Part shown: piece after piece, positions 35,764 through 43,741 of the stretch
Layout: the number at the start of each line of letters is the position of its first letter
Numbering within the stretch: the stretch's first letter is position 1
Source: Halobacteriales archaeon YIM A00010
GTDB lineage: Archaea; Halobacteriota; Halobacteria; Halobacteriales; Haloarculaceae
Assembly: GCA_025041175.1 (NCBI GenBank)
Contig: JAKCFJ010000001.1
Location: 2,187,526-2,251,525 of the forward strand
DNA length: 64,000 nt
Reading direction: 5' to 3'
Program-made: the position numbers and the translations under genes
The notes under the pieces: generated by a model
Databases searched by the model: none
Told to the model about the DNA's origin: nothing
What the model saw: the letters and a program-made list of their open reading frames with translations, nothing else

Positions 35764-36768
35764 GTGGCAGGTCCGCTCCGGTTTCGGGTGTCGATGTCCT
35801 CGTGGTCGGTGAACCGCGTTCAGCGCGATCTTCTCGCGCCGCTCGATTCGACGTTTGGTGCAACGCTCAGTCAGTCGTCCGTTCCGGGGTCGTTCGAAGG
35901 CTGTCGACTCGACATGGGGAACGGCGATTTCGCGCTGTTCGCGTGGCGAACGGAGCCAGGAACAGCCCACGTCGGCTACTGGCTCGGAAACACCGAAACC
36001 CCCGAAGCACTCTGGCACACGGAGAAGATCGGTATCGAGGCGGCTCCGAGCCCGCTCGTGCAGTGGGCACACGACGAACTCCTCGCGGATCTCCGCGAGC
36101 AAGATCCGTGGCTGGCGGAGTACCGCCACCTCAGCTGGTTTTTCCTTCCCGTGTTCCACTCGAAAGACGGCCGGGAGAGCACGCGCACGTTTTTCCGCGA
36201 CCACGCCGCCGGCTTTCCCGATGCGGGGCGCGAGGAAGCGCTCGAGTTTTATGAGGAGATCCTCCATACGGGGATACTCGACCCGTACCGGGAGACGATG
36301 GCCGGGAAGGTCGGGACCAGTCCCCACGTCGATCTCGCGCGAATGAGCGCCGCGATGGGCGAGTTCACTGCCGCGAAGCTCCTCCACGAGTCGGGGCACG
36401 CGTTCGTCCCCGAGGTCGAACTCGACAGCGGCCACGCGCTCGATTTCAGGGTGCCCGACGCCGACGTGCTCCTCGAGGTCACGCGCCCCCGTCCACCGAC
36501 CCGCCGAACCGTCGACACGCCCGCCAGAGCGCTCAAACAGACCGCTGCGGCCAAAACCGACGACCAGCTCGACGCACACCCCGACGCGTTGTTGCTCGTC
36601 GACTGCTCGTCGTTCCGAGACGACCAGTGGAACGCCGTCAAAGGCGAACAGCCCCGGCTCCCTCACGCTCCGGCGGTCGTCTTTCGGGCGCGACCGAACG
36701 GCTCGGTCGAAGGGTACGCCGTGGGGGAGCCACCGCTCGGTCTGGACCGCTCGTTGCTGTGGGTGTAA
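35764..36768 (+). CDS. DUF5784 family protein, possible nuclease fold
   Basis: A 334-residue protein matched from memory to haloarchaeal DUF5784. Near residue 215-245 the sequence ESGHAFVPEVELDSGHALDFRVPDADVLLEVTRPRPP has an Asp, a strand, then Glu-Val-Thr, like the PD-(D/E)xK nuclease core, though the Lys is absent or replaced. That comparison is mine and weak. The gene starts with GTG at 35764. It is alone, with a DUF5786 gene diverging upstream. Confidence 0.65.
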   Translation: MAGPLRFRVSMSSWSVNRVQRDLLAPLDSTFGATLSQSSVPGSFEGCRLDMGNGDFALFAWRTEPGTAHVGYWLGNTETPEALWHTEKIGIEAAPSPLVQWAHDELLADLREQDPWLAEYRHLSWFFLPVFHSKDGRESTRTFFRDHAAGFPDAGREEALEFYEEILHTGILDPYRETMAGKVGTSPHVDLARMSAAMGEFTAAKLLHESGHAFVPEVELDSGHALDFRVPDADVLLEVTRPRPPTRRTVDTPARALKQTAAAKTDDQLDAHPDALLLVDCSSFRDDQWNAVKGEQPRLPHAPAVVFRARPNGSVEGYAVGEPPLGLDRSLLWV

Positions 36769-36832
36769 GAGCACTGCCGGGAACCGATCCGCAGAATGCG
36801 GGTGTGTCGTGCGGTATCATGGAATAACAACA

Positions 36833-36839
36833 ATTATAA
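36833..36839 (+). promoter_or_regulatory. TATA box of ABC export operon
   Basis: ATTATAA lies 23-29 bp before the ATG of the permease gene at 36862, in a short AT-rich stretch (AACAACAATTATAAC). Confidence 0.6.
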
Positions 36840-36861
36840 CACTCTGTTGAGACATCAGCGT

Positions 36862-37749
36862 ATGCGCTGGTTTCCGCTCGCCCGCAAGGAGTTTCGCGGG
36901 ATCGTTTGGTACAAGGGAACGTGGTTGTTCACCGCGTTGCTCGTGTACTTCGGCTATCAACCGAGCTACCGGGGGTATCGGGGGATCGGTCCCGACATCA
37001 CGATCGCGTACATACAGAACTTCGCGACGCTGTTGCTCCCGTTGGGAGTGTTGTTGTTGAGCTACCGCTCGATCATCAAAGAACGGCGGTCCGGGAGCCT
37101 GAAGATCCCGTTGGGGTTGCCACTGACGCGGACCGACGTGTTGCTCGGAAAGATCGCCGGTCGGACGGCCGGTCTGGGCGCTTCGGTGCTCGTGGCGTGT
37201 CTCGCGCTCGGATCCTACGGACTCGTGAGATACGGGCTGTTTTCGCCGCTGCGGTTCGTGGCCGTGGTGCTCGTGACCCTGTTGTACGTCGTCATGCTCG
37301 TGTCGATCGCCACAGCGATATCGGCGGTCACACGCCGGGCCATCACCGCGACGACGGCCGTCTTCGCGGGCGTGTTCCTCCCGCTGTTCGCGTTTTGGGA
37401 TCCGATCATCAGAATGGTGAACAACACGTTCTTGGGCTCTGCGTCCGGTCCGCAGGGGTTCGACCCGGGCGGACCGTACTTCCTGTTGCTCCGTCTGGCA
37501 CCGGGAAACGCCTACACCGTGCTCACGAACTGGATACTGGGCGTCGGCAACACGGTACGGGGGTACGAGGGCGTGCTCCGGATGACCGAATCACCGGCTA
37601 TGTACGTCAATCTCACAATGGTCGAGACGGCGCTACAGGACCCGCCGATCTATCTTCACGAGGCGGGCGGGCTGTTGATCCTGCTCGGATGGGCGGCCGT
37701 CCCGCTCGGGCTTGCGTGGGTGCGGTTCACGCGAGGTGATGTCCTATGA
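36862..37749 (+). CDS. ABC transporter permease
   Basis: A 295-residue membrane protein of the ABC-2 export type: N-terminal cytoplasmic segment (RWFPLARKEFRGIV), then about six helices with LLLPLGVLLLSYRSIIKERRSGSLKIPLGLPLTRTDVLLGKIAGR, the classical segment of NosY/ABC-2 permeases. The ATG at 36862 follows a TATA box. The stop overlaps the ATPase start by 4 bases (ATGA). A Tat lipoprotein follows, so the operon is likely a small exporter with a surface partner; what it exports is unknown. Confidence 0.85.
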   Translation: MRWFPLARKEFRGIVWYKGTWLFTALLVYFGYQPSYRGYRGIGPDITIAYIQNFATLLLPLGVLLLSYRSIIKERRSGSLKIPLGLPLTRTDVLLGKIAGRTAGLGASVLVACLALGSYGLVRYGLFSPLRFVAVVLVTLLYVVMLVSIATAISAVTRRAITATTAVFAGVFLPLFAFWDPIIRMVNNTFLGSASGPQGFDPGGPYFLLLRLAPGNAYTVLTNWILGVGNTVRGYEGVLRMTESPAMYVNLTMVETALQDPPIYLHEAGGLLILLGWAAVPLGLAWVRFTRGDVL

Positions 37750-38510
37750 GTGAAACGAGCGAACACAGCATCGAACTCCGGAATCTGACGAAACGCTTCG
37801 ACAACACCGTCGCCGTCGACGATCTCTCGCTCACGGTGATGGACGACGAAACGTACGGCTTTCTCGGCCCGAACGGAGCGGGGAAATCGACGACGATCAG
37901 TATGCTTCTGGACTACCGGCGGCCGACCGAGGGAACGGCACGGGTGCTGGGTCAGGATCCACACACCGACGGCGCACAAATGCGCGCCCGAATCGGGCAT
38001 CTCCCGGATCGGTACAGCCTCTACGACAATCTGTCCGCCCGTCGGCACCTGCGGTTCGTTATCGACACGAAAGGCGCGGCCGACGATCCCGAGGTGCTGC
38101 TCGAACGGGTCGGGCTTGCCGACGTGGTCGACGATCCCGCCGGAACGTTCTCACAGGGGATGGAACAGCGGCTCGCGCTCGCCATGGCGCTCGCCGGCGA
38201 TCCGGAGCTGCTCATCCTCGATGAGCCGTTTTCGGGGCTCGATCCGCACGGCGTCCGAACGGTCCGTGACATCGTTCACGAGGAACGCGAGCGGGACACT
38301 GCGGTGTTCTTTTCGAGCCACATCCTCGGACAGGTCGAACTTGTCTGTGACAGGCTCGGCATCCTCCACAACGGGCGGCTCATCGCGGAAGGCACACTCG
38401 AGGAGCTCAAAGAGAACATCGGTGCGGACGAGGACGCCTCGATTGAGGACATCTTCGTCGAATACACCAACGACTCCGTGCGGGCCACGACGGAGGGGGT
38501 CTCCCGATGA
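37746..38510 (+). CDS. ABC transporter ATP-binding protein
   Basis: A 254-residue ATPase: Walker A GPNGAGKST at 41-49, signature FSQGMEQR, Walker B LLILDEPFSGLDP and the switch SSHILGQVE. It works as a dimer that drives the permease encoded just before it. ATGA overlaps link it to both neighbours, so the three proteins are made together. The C-terminal 30 residues are acidic, as usual for haloarchaeal ATPases of this type. Confidence 0.93.
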   Translation: MSETSEHSIELRNLTKRFDNTVAVDDLSLTVMDDETYGFLGPNGAGKSTTISMLLDYRRPTEGTARVLGQDPHTDGAQMRARIGHLPDRYSLYDNLSARRHLRFVIDTKGAADDPEVLLERVGLADVVDDPAGTFSQGMEQRLALAMALAGDPELLILDEPFSGLDPHGVRTVRDIVHEERERDTAVFFSSHILGQVELVCDRLGILHNGRLIAEGTLEELKENIGADEDASIEDIFVEYTNDSVRATTEGVSR

Positions 38511-39217
38511 AACGCCGCGCGCTGCTGGGGACTATCGGCGCGTCGATGGCCGGGTTGGCGGGCTGCCTCGGAGCAAGCGAATACACGCTGTCCGAACCCG
38601 ATGTCGAACAGACCGACGCCCCGCTCCGGATCGACGCCTCTCTCTCCGGAAAGGACGTTACGATCGACGGGCCCGCAACCCTAACGCTCACCCTAGAGAA
38701 CACGGGGGAAGATCCGCTCCAGATCCGCGCCATGAACCTCTGGCCGTTCGGCCTACCGGCGCTGCAGGCCACGGACGACCAGGAGTACAGCGGACAGATC
38801 CTGCTGCTATCAGAGCGCTATGACGAAGTCGACAGCGTGAACGTCTCTGTCAGCGGCGGATTCAGGAGCGTGAATACACGAAGCGATCCGGTCTCACAGA
38901 TGCTCGAACCGGCAGATCCGGTCTCACAGGAGTACACCATCCGCGGCGATGTGATTACGATGGACGGAACGTACGAGCTGCAGAGATACGGTCAGGGTAC
39001 GAGCGGTTTCGTCGGCCGTGGCCAACAGGGCAACGTCACGGCCCAGCAGAACAACACGACGGCTCAACCGGACAACGAGACGATACAAAAGCGTCCCGAA
39101 CAGGACGCTGCGAGGCATCTGTTAGAGTACCGACCACAGGACGGCGAGGAGTACCACGCGTATCAGCCGTCGGTTTCGGTCACCGTCTCCACTAAAAGCC
39201 TCATCCCGGATCTGTAG
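38507..39217 (+). CDS. Tat lipoprotein of the ABC operon
   Basis: A 236-residue lipoprotein: KRRALLGTIGASMAGLAGC, lipobox Cys 20. The next part looks like a beta-sandwich (TLTLTLENTGEDPLQIRAMNLWPFG). A low-complexity Gln/Asn/Thr segment with several NxT sequons lies near residue 170-195, possible glycosylation sites. The DNA GATCCGGTCTCACAG occurs twice 30 bp apart (about 38886 and 38916), repeating the peptide DPVSQ. The gene overlaps the ATPase stop. It may be the surface subunit of the exporter. Confidence 0.7.
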   Translation: MKRRALLGTIGASMAGLAGCLGASEYTLSEPDVEQTDAPLRIDASLSGKDVTIDGPATLTLTLENTGEDPLQIRAMNLWPFGLPALQATDDQEYSGQILLLSERYDEVDSVNVSVSGGFRSVNTRSDPVSQMLEPADPVSQEYTIRGDVITMDGTYELQRYGQGTSGFVGRGQQGNVTAQQNNTTAQPDNETIQKRPEQDAARHLLEYRPQDGEEYHAYQPSVSVTVSTKSLIPDL

Positions 39218-39222
39218 CCGGC

Positions 39223-39510
39223 TCAAAACGAGATCTGCTCGTACCCTCGCTCGCCGGACGCGACAGGATCCCGGTCGGAGTAGAACTTGCGCCCGATCGC
39301 TTTGTCGCTGACCGCTCCGTAGACGGCCAGCCGCGCCGCTTCGGCGTTGGGGTACGTTTCGTTCCCCACCCGCGAGAGCGCCGTTTCGATGGTCTCGCTC
39401 CCGTTGGGTAGCATCAGTTCGAGATCGCCGTATTCGTCGATCAGTTCCTGCGTCGTTGCCGGATAGCTGTGGGTCTCGAACCGCTCGTTCGCCTCGGTGA
39501 ATAGGCGCAT
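39223..39510 (-). CDS. DUF5789 family protein
   Basis: A 95-residue haloarchaeal protein of DUF5789, recalled from YPATTQELIDEYGDLELMLPNGSETIETALSRVG and ARLAVYGAVSDKAIGRKFYSDRD. The function is unknown. It is convergent with the ABC operon, with 5 bp between stops. The ATG at 39510 is followed by a good family-like start (MRLFTEANERFE). Confidence 0.8.
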   Translation of the reverse strand: MRLFTEANERFETHSYPATTQELIDEYGDLELMLPNGSETIETALSRVGNETYPNAEAARLAVYGAVSDKAIGRKFYSDRDPVASGERGYEQISF

Positions 39511-39628
39511 ACCTCAACTAATCCACCAAACCTTCATAAAAGTTCAGTATGAATTCACCAAGTTCCATTAGTCCCATTAAAGACGATTAAATATTCGGAG
39601 TATTGGTTCTGGAGGACGTAGGGCGGGT

Positions 39629-40411
39629 ATGGTCGTCGCCGATTTACACGTGCACACGACGAACTCGGACGGGGAGTTAGAACCGGGCGCAGTCCCAAAG
39701 GCAGCCGCCGCGGGGGGTGTGAGCGTCGCCGCGATCACCGACCACGACCGGCTGATTCCGTCGTTGTCGGCACCGATCGAGGAGATCGACGGCGTAACGA
39801 TCGTCCACGGGATCGAACTCCGGGTAGAGGCAAACGGGCAGCGGATCGATCTGCTCGGATACGGGGTGCGGCCGACGGACGCGCTCTCTGCGGAGTTGGA
39901 TCGGCTGCAGGCCGACCGCATCGAGCGCGCCGAGGAGATCAAAGAGCGCGTCGAGCGCCGGACGGGCGTAGCGCTGGATTTCGACGTACATCCAGGGGTC
40001 GGACGGCCCCACATCGCGCGCGCCATCGAGCGGAGCGCGATCGACTGCGATTACCAGGGCGCATTCGACCGGTTGATCGGCAACGACGGGCCGTGTTTCG
40101 TCCCGCGCAGCGTCCCGTCGTTCGGTCGCGGGCGTGCGCTGTTGGCCGATGCGTGCGGGCTGGTGAGCCTCGCGCACCCGCTCCGGTACGGTGATCCGGC
40201 CGCCGCGTTGGCGCTCACCGCCGACCTCGACGGCGTGGAGTACCACTACGACTACGGCCGCGCGGTCGATCTCGCGCCGGTCGAACGGGCGATCGACGCG
40301 AACGACCTCGTCGTTACCGGCGGGAGCGACGCCCACGACCGAACGCTCGGCCGGGCCGGATTGGACCGCGAAGAGTACCACCGGTTCCGCGACCGGTGTG
40401 GTCTCCAATGA
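39629..40411 (+). CDS. PHP-domain phosphoesterase
   Basis: A 260-residue metal-dependent phosphoesterase. DLHVHT at residues 5-10, ITDHD, IHGIE-like IVHGIEL, ASLAHP-like VSLAHPLRYG and GSDAHDRTLG give the PHP metal ligands in order. Family members hydrolyse nucleotides or polyphosphorylated substrates, such as 3',5'-nucleoside bisphosphates. The aminotransferase gene follows after 77 bp, same direction. The start ATG at 39629 begins directly with the first strand. Confidence 0.85.
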   Translation: MVVADLHVHTTNSDGELEPGAVPKAAAAGGVSVAAITDHDRLIPSLSAPIEEIDGVTIVHGIELRVEANGQRIDLLGYGVRPTDALSAELDRLQADRIERAEEIKERVERRTGVALDFDVHPGVGRPHIARAIERSAIDCDYQGAFDRLIGNDGPCFVPRSVPSFGRGRALLADACGLVSLAHPLRYGDPAAALALTADLDGVEYHYDYGRAVDLAPVERAIDANDLVVTGGSDAHDRTLGRAGLDREEYHRFRDRCGLQ

Positions 40412-40488
40412 CGGTACAGTGAGACCCGCCATCACACGAGAAGTAGTACCACACCACTCATATATCCACGCAGCGCGGGCTACGAGAC

Positions 40489-41610
40489 ATGCCACAGTTT
40501 TCATCTCGTGTCGAAGCAGTGTCGATCAGCGGGATCCGGGAGGTGTTCGAATCGGCCGGCGAGGACGCGATCAACCTCGGGATCGGTCAGCCCGATTTTC
40601 CGACGCCCGACCACGCGAGAGACGCCGCCACCAACGCCATCGAGGCGGGGACGGTGGACGGCTACACCTCAAACAAGGGAAACCGGTCGCTCCGGGAAGC
40701 GATCGGGGAAAAACACGAGCGGGACAACAAGTTCACTGTCGATCCGGCGAACGTGATCACCACTGCGGGCGGGAGCGAAGCGCTCCACCTCGCGCTGGAG
40801 GCCCACGTCGAACCCGGCCAGGAGGTCATCATCCCGGATCCGGGGTTCGTTTCCTACGAAGCACTCACCCACATCGCGGGAGGAACGCCGACACCGGTCG
40901 GTCTGCGGGATGATCTGACGATGGATCCGGCGGCCGTCGAACGCGCGATCACCGAGGACACTGCGGCCTTTGTCGTCTGTAGCCCGGCAAACCCGACGGG
41001 AGCGGTCCAATCGAAGGGGGACATGCGCGCGTTCGCGCGGATCGCCGACGAGCACGACGTGGTGTGTGTCTCCGATGAGGTGTACGAGCAGATCGTGTTC
41101 GACGGCGACCACCACTCACCGATGGCGTTTGCAGACACCGACAGCGTGGTCGTCGTGAACGCGTGCTCGAAAGCGTACTCCATGACGGGATGGCGGCTGG
41201 GCTGGGTCGCTGCCAGCCACGAACGCACCGAACGAATGCTCCGCGTCCACCAGTACATCCAGGCCTGCGCGAGCGCACCGGCCCAATACGCCGCCGAAGC
41301 CGCGCTCACCGGTCCCCAGAGCGTCGTCGATCGGATGGTGTCGGCGTTTGAGGAGCGCCGCGACGTGCTGCTCGATGGGCTTTCGGACATCGGTCTCGAA
41401 ACGCCAACCCCCCACGGAGCGTTCTACGCGATGCCAAGAGTGCCCGACGGCTGGGTCGATGCGGTGCTCGACCGGGACGTTATCGTCGTCCCCGGCGAGG
41501 CGTTCGGTGACCGCGGCAGCGGCCACGCACGCATCTCCTACGCCACCGGAACGGAATCCATCAAAGAGGCGCTCGAACGCATGGACGACGCAACTACCGC
41601 CGTCCGGTAA
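40489..41610 (+). CDS. Class I/II pyridoxal-phosphate aminotransferase
   Basis: A 373-residue PLP enzyme like archaeal aspartate/aromatic aminotransferases. Features: LGIGQPDFPTPDH near the N-terminus, the Tyr-Thr region GYTSNKGNRSLREA, CSPANPTGA, SDEVYEQIVFD, and the PLP Lys in NACSKAYSMTGWRLGW (about residue 227). The C-terminal Arg of RISYAT binds the substrate carboxylate. Substrate preference cannot be told. It follows the PHP gene. Confidence 0.9.
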   Translation: MPQFSSRVEAVSISGIREVFESAGEDAINLGIGQPDFPTPDHARDAATNAIEAGTVDGYTSNKGNRSLREAIGEKHERDNKFTVDPANVITTAGGSEALHLALEAHVEPGQEVIIPDPGFVSYEALTHIAGGTPTPVGLRDDLTMDPAAVERAITEDTAAFVVCSPANPTGAVQSKGDMRAFARIADEHDVVCVSDEVYEQIVFDGDHHSPMAFADTDSVVVVNACSKAYSMTGWRLGWVAASHERTERMLRVHQYIQACASAPAQYAAEAALTGPQSVVDRMVSAFEERRDVLLDGLSDIGLETPTPHGAFYAMPRVPDGWVDAVLDRDVIVVPGEAFGDRGSGHARISYATGTESIKEALERMDDATTAVR

Positions 41611-41965
41611 ACGCGAACAGCCCGATCTCCCGACGCACACCGCTTGCTACCGCTTTTCCCGACGACTGACTCAACCCGATCAGCCGTGCGAACCGATTAC
41701 CCACCGTAACGAATCCGAGAATAATAATGATTTATCCTTGATGTGAATAACCCACGTAGACTGTAATGATTCCAAACCATCACGAAAATTCGGATGAGCA
41801 TGCTAGATCATTGGGGTTCAAGGATTAACGCGGATATTGTTACCACTTCTCAATTCCAATCAGTAATATGAAGCTTTTTGTATCTGGACAGTGAATGGGT
41901 TGATGAGAGAGCGGGTCGCGTCACCGTCGTTACGAGGTGGTCGTCGGTCCGCCCGGAGTACATCC
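41611..41965. other. AT-rich gap, no gene seen
   Basis: 355 bp. Positions about 41710-41890 are AT-rich compared with the neighbours. No open frame with credible start or composition was found, and no clear inverted repeats. Confidence 0.4.
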
Positions 41966-42250
41966 ATGATGCCACCACAACCACCTACGCCCCAGGATCG
42001 TCCGATCGAATACCCCCTCACGCCCGATACGTCGTCGCTGCTCGTGTTGTTCGGGATGGCGCTCGCCATGCCGGTCGTGCTGTGGGTGCTGGCCGAGCCG
42101 GTTCGGGCAGTCGGGATCGCCGCCGTCGTCGGTGCGACCGTCCTCCTCGTTCGCGCCGCGCGGCGGTTCCACCGCGCTGACCACGCGTTCCACGTCCCCG
42201 GAACCGGAGTCGACATCGAGATCTCGGTGCACCGATCGAGCCGGCACTGA
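41966..42250 (+). CDS. Small membrane protein before MITE B
   Basis: A 94-residue protein with a Pro-rich N-terminal stretch and two hydrophobic helices (about residues 26-44 and 49-64), followed by a basic segment RAARRFHRADHAF and a short strand-like tail. No family recognised. The TGA stop (42248-42250) shares its last base with the MITE-like element B. Several in-frame starts exist upstream; the one at 41966 is used because the earlier residues are low-complexity. Confidence 0.5.
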   Translation: MMPPQPPTPQDRPIEYPLTPDTSSLLVLFGMALAMPVVLWVLAEPVRAVGIAAVVGATVLLVRAARRFHRADHAFHVPGTGVDIEISVHRSSRH

Positions 42251-42352
42251 TACTGTCGGTCATCCGTCCGTGAATCGACGGTGGCGGGAACATGGAGCAA
42301 TGGCCTGACTGAACAGGCCATCGAGTGGTCAACGATCCATGACCGACAGTAT
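42250..42352. mobile_element. MITE-like element B (103 bp)
   Basis: The same 14-bp ends as element A (ATACTGTCGGTCAT / ATGACCGACAGTAT). The centre has a 7-bp hairpin TGGCCTG / CAGGCCA (42301-42320). The inner sequence next to the left end (CCGTCCGTGAA) resembles that next to the relic at 7358. It begins on the last base of a stop codon, as element A does. Confidence 0.8.
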
Positions 42353-42488
42353 GAGCATCGAGGCGGGAATAGCGAGCAGTCTGTCGTCTGCGATCCGAAA
42401 ACAGTCTAGATTTCTTCGGTGAGAACGAAAGAGCCACCGTTTCGGTCGGCCGCCGACCGTCCGGAGCGCTCGTCCGGGAGATGGCTAT

Positions 42489-42496
42489 CGATTTAA
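42489..42496 (+). promoter_or_regulatory. TATA-like box before leader ORF and regulator
   Basis: CGATTTAA sits about 31-38 bp before the leader ORF ATG at 42527 and about 100 bp before the regulator ATG. Transcription from here would start near 42518, just ahead of the leader. Confidence 0.35.
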
Positions 42497-42526
42497 GTAG
42501 ATAGCTCTCGGACACTCGCCGTGTTC

Positions 42527-42598
42527 ATGTCCGTATCGAGCGTCGTGACAGACAACGGGTGTCCCTTCGTCCGGTTTCACCACCGTCAGGAGGAATGA
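42527..42598 (+). CDS. Possible 23-residue leader peptide
   Basis: A short frame MSVSSVVTDNGC then PFVRFHHRQEE ending in TGA at 42596-42598. That TGA overlaps the ATG of the winged-helix regulator (ATGA), the coupling layout seen elsewhere in the window. A TATA-like box lies upstream. It contains CAGGAGGAA, which also serves as the ribosome site of the next gene. Being so short, it could be chance. Confidence 0.35.
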   Translation: MSVSSVVTDNGCPFVRFHHRQEE

Positions 42599-43032
42599 CT
42601 GACGGCAGAGAGGGGCAAAGCCCCTCAGGAAACCGGCCGCAGGCCGGTGACAGAGCGGAGCAAAGCTCCGCAAGCAGCCGGGCGAAGCCCGGCGACAGCG
42701 AGGTGCGGGAGGTCGCCGCCCTCCTCGAAGACGAATACACCCATGCGATTCTCATCCACACGAGCACACAGGGGATGTCCGCCACCGATCTGAGCGAGGC
42801 GTGTGACGCGTCGGTCTCGACCATCTATCGGCGCATTGAACGCCTCCAGGAACACGATCTGCTGTCCGAGCAGTTGAATCTCGACCGGGACGGACACCAC
42901 TACAAGACGTACGCGGCACGGCTCGACCGGATCGAGATCGAACTGGTCGACGATGGATTCGAGATCGAGATCACGTACCGGCCCGAGGACGCCGCCGACC
43001 GGTTCACCGATCTCTTCGAGGGGTTACGATAA
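42595..43032 (+). CDS. Winged-helix regulator with hairpin-encoded N-terminal repeat
   Basis: A 145-residue DNA-binding protein. Residues about 38-90 form the winged helix: VREVAALLEDEYTHAILIHTSTQGMSATDLSEACDASVSTIYRRIERLQEHDLL. The ATG at 42595 has GGAGGA just upstream. Residues 5-34 are two copies of a 15-residue unit with pattern R..QS....R...GD, encoded by four 7-bp hairpins. They are absent from what I know of such regulators. Two small membrane genes follow within 1-2 bp, so the three form an operon. Confidence 0.8.
   Translation: MTDGREGQSPSGNRPQAGDRAEQSSASSRAKPGDSEVREVAALLEDEYTHAILIHTSTQGMSATDLSEACDASVSTIYRRIERLQEHDLLSEQLNLDRDGHHYKTYAARLDRIEIELVDDGFEIEITYRPEDAADRFTDLFEGLR
42610..42693 (+). 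repeat. Hairpin array 2, translated in frame
   Basis: Four perfect hairpins with 7-bp stems and 3-base loops: 42610-42626 (GAGGGGC, AAA), 42632-42648 (ACCGGCC, GCA), 42655-42671 (GCGGAGC, AAA), 42677-42693 (GCCGGGC, GAA). Spacers alternate AGGAA, GACAGA, AAGCA, GACAGC. Each pair plus spacers is 45 bp, exactly 15 codons, so the frame stays open. The first hairpin is 15 bases after the ATG. Confidence 0.92.
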
Positions 43033-43033
43033 C

Positions 43034-43426
43034 ATGTACGGACGTTCGATCACACCGCTGCAGCCCGCAATTGACGCGACGGGAGGATCGGTGCTCGTCG
43101 TGGTGCTCGCGCTCGTCGGCCTGCTTCTCACCGCCGCGTTGTCGCTTGTGGTCGCCTACCTGATCGTGCGAGGCTACCGACGAAACCGGAATCGCGCCCG
43201 GTTGTATCTGGCGATCGGACTCGTGTTGCTCACCACCGGGCCGATCGTGATCCAGCTCCTGCTCACGAATTTCACCCCGGCGTCCCAGGTCAGCCGCTCG
43301 GCCGCCGCAAACGCGAGCAAACTCCTCGGTCTCGGCGCGATGCTGTACGCGATCTACGGCGGGATGTCTCCACGAACGACCGGGACTAACGCCGATCGCT
43401 CCGATCGGGTGAGGGACGAGCCATGA
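43034..43426 (+). CDS. Membrane protein of regulator operon (1)
   Basis: A 130-residue protein with three hydrophobic helices (about residues 17-43, 55-75 and 90-107). A basic loop GYRRNRNRARLYLAIG lies after the first; the same motif GYRRNESRPMLYLALG is in the next gene, so the two are paralogs. Starts 1 bp after the regulator stop. Its end overlaps the next gene by 4 bases. No named family is claimed. A membrane sensor for the regulator is a natural guess. Confidence 0.65.
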   Translation: MYGRSITPLQPAIDATGGSVLVVVLALVGLLLTAALSLVVAYLIVRGYRRNRNRARLYLAIGLVLLTTGPIVIQLLLTNFTPASQVSRSAAANASKLLGLGAMLYAIYGGMSPRTTGTNADRSDRVRDEP

Positions 43427-43734
43427 CCGGGTCGCTGTTTCAGCCGCTGGTCGGGATCGGATCCTCGACGGGACTGGTGGCCCTGTTCTCGGCCGCCGTC
43501 GCCGTGGTCGGTGTGTTCGTCGCGTATCAGGCCTACCGCGGCTACCGACGGAACGAGAGCCGTCCAATGCTGTATCTCGCGCTCGGTATCGTCCTCCTGA
43601 CCGCGGTTCCGGTGGGCGTCCACCACGGACTGGGCGGGCTGACGACGGCGACGGAGGCGGAGATCCTGCTCGGGATCACCGCCGCACACCTCGGTGGCGT
43701 GGTCGCCGTCCTCTACGCGCTCACCAGGGCGTGA
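43423..43734 (+). CDS. Membrane protein of regulator operon (2)
   Basis: A 103-residue protein with three hydrophobic helices and the loop AYRGYRRNESRPMLYLALGIVLLT, a clear relative of the preceding gene. Its ATG lies inside the stop of that gene (ATGA). It ends 7 bp before the stop of a convergent sensor-domain gene. With the regulator upstream, the three genes may form a membrane-linked regulatory unit; this is inferred from order alone. Confidence 0.62.
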   Translation: MTGSLFQPLVGIGSSTGLVALFSAAVAVVGVFVAYQAYRGYRRNESRPMLYLALGIVLLTAVPVGVHHGLGGLTTATEAEILLGITAAHLGGVVAVLYALTRA

Positions 43735-43741
43735 TGAGCGA

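Noticed and set aside
36420-36500. Definite PD-(D/E)xK nuclease site in the DUF5784 protein
   Set aside because: The Asp and Glu are placed well but the catalytic Lys is not clear, so it is kept only as a hint.
38507-39217. Copper protein like NosL/NosD in the ABC operon
   Set aside because: No Met/Cys/His copper motif is visible in the lipoprotein; the permease alone resembles NosY.
42610-42693. CRISPR array
   Set aside because: Units are 22-23 bp hairpins with 5-6 base spacers and no constant repeat, unlike CRISPR; no cas gene is near.
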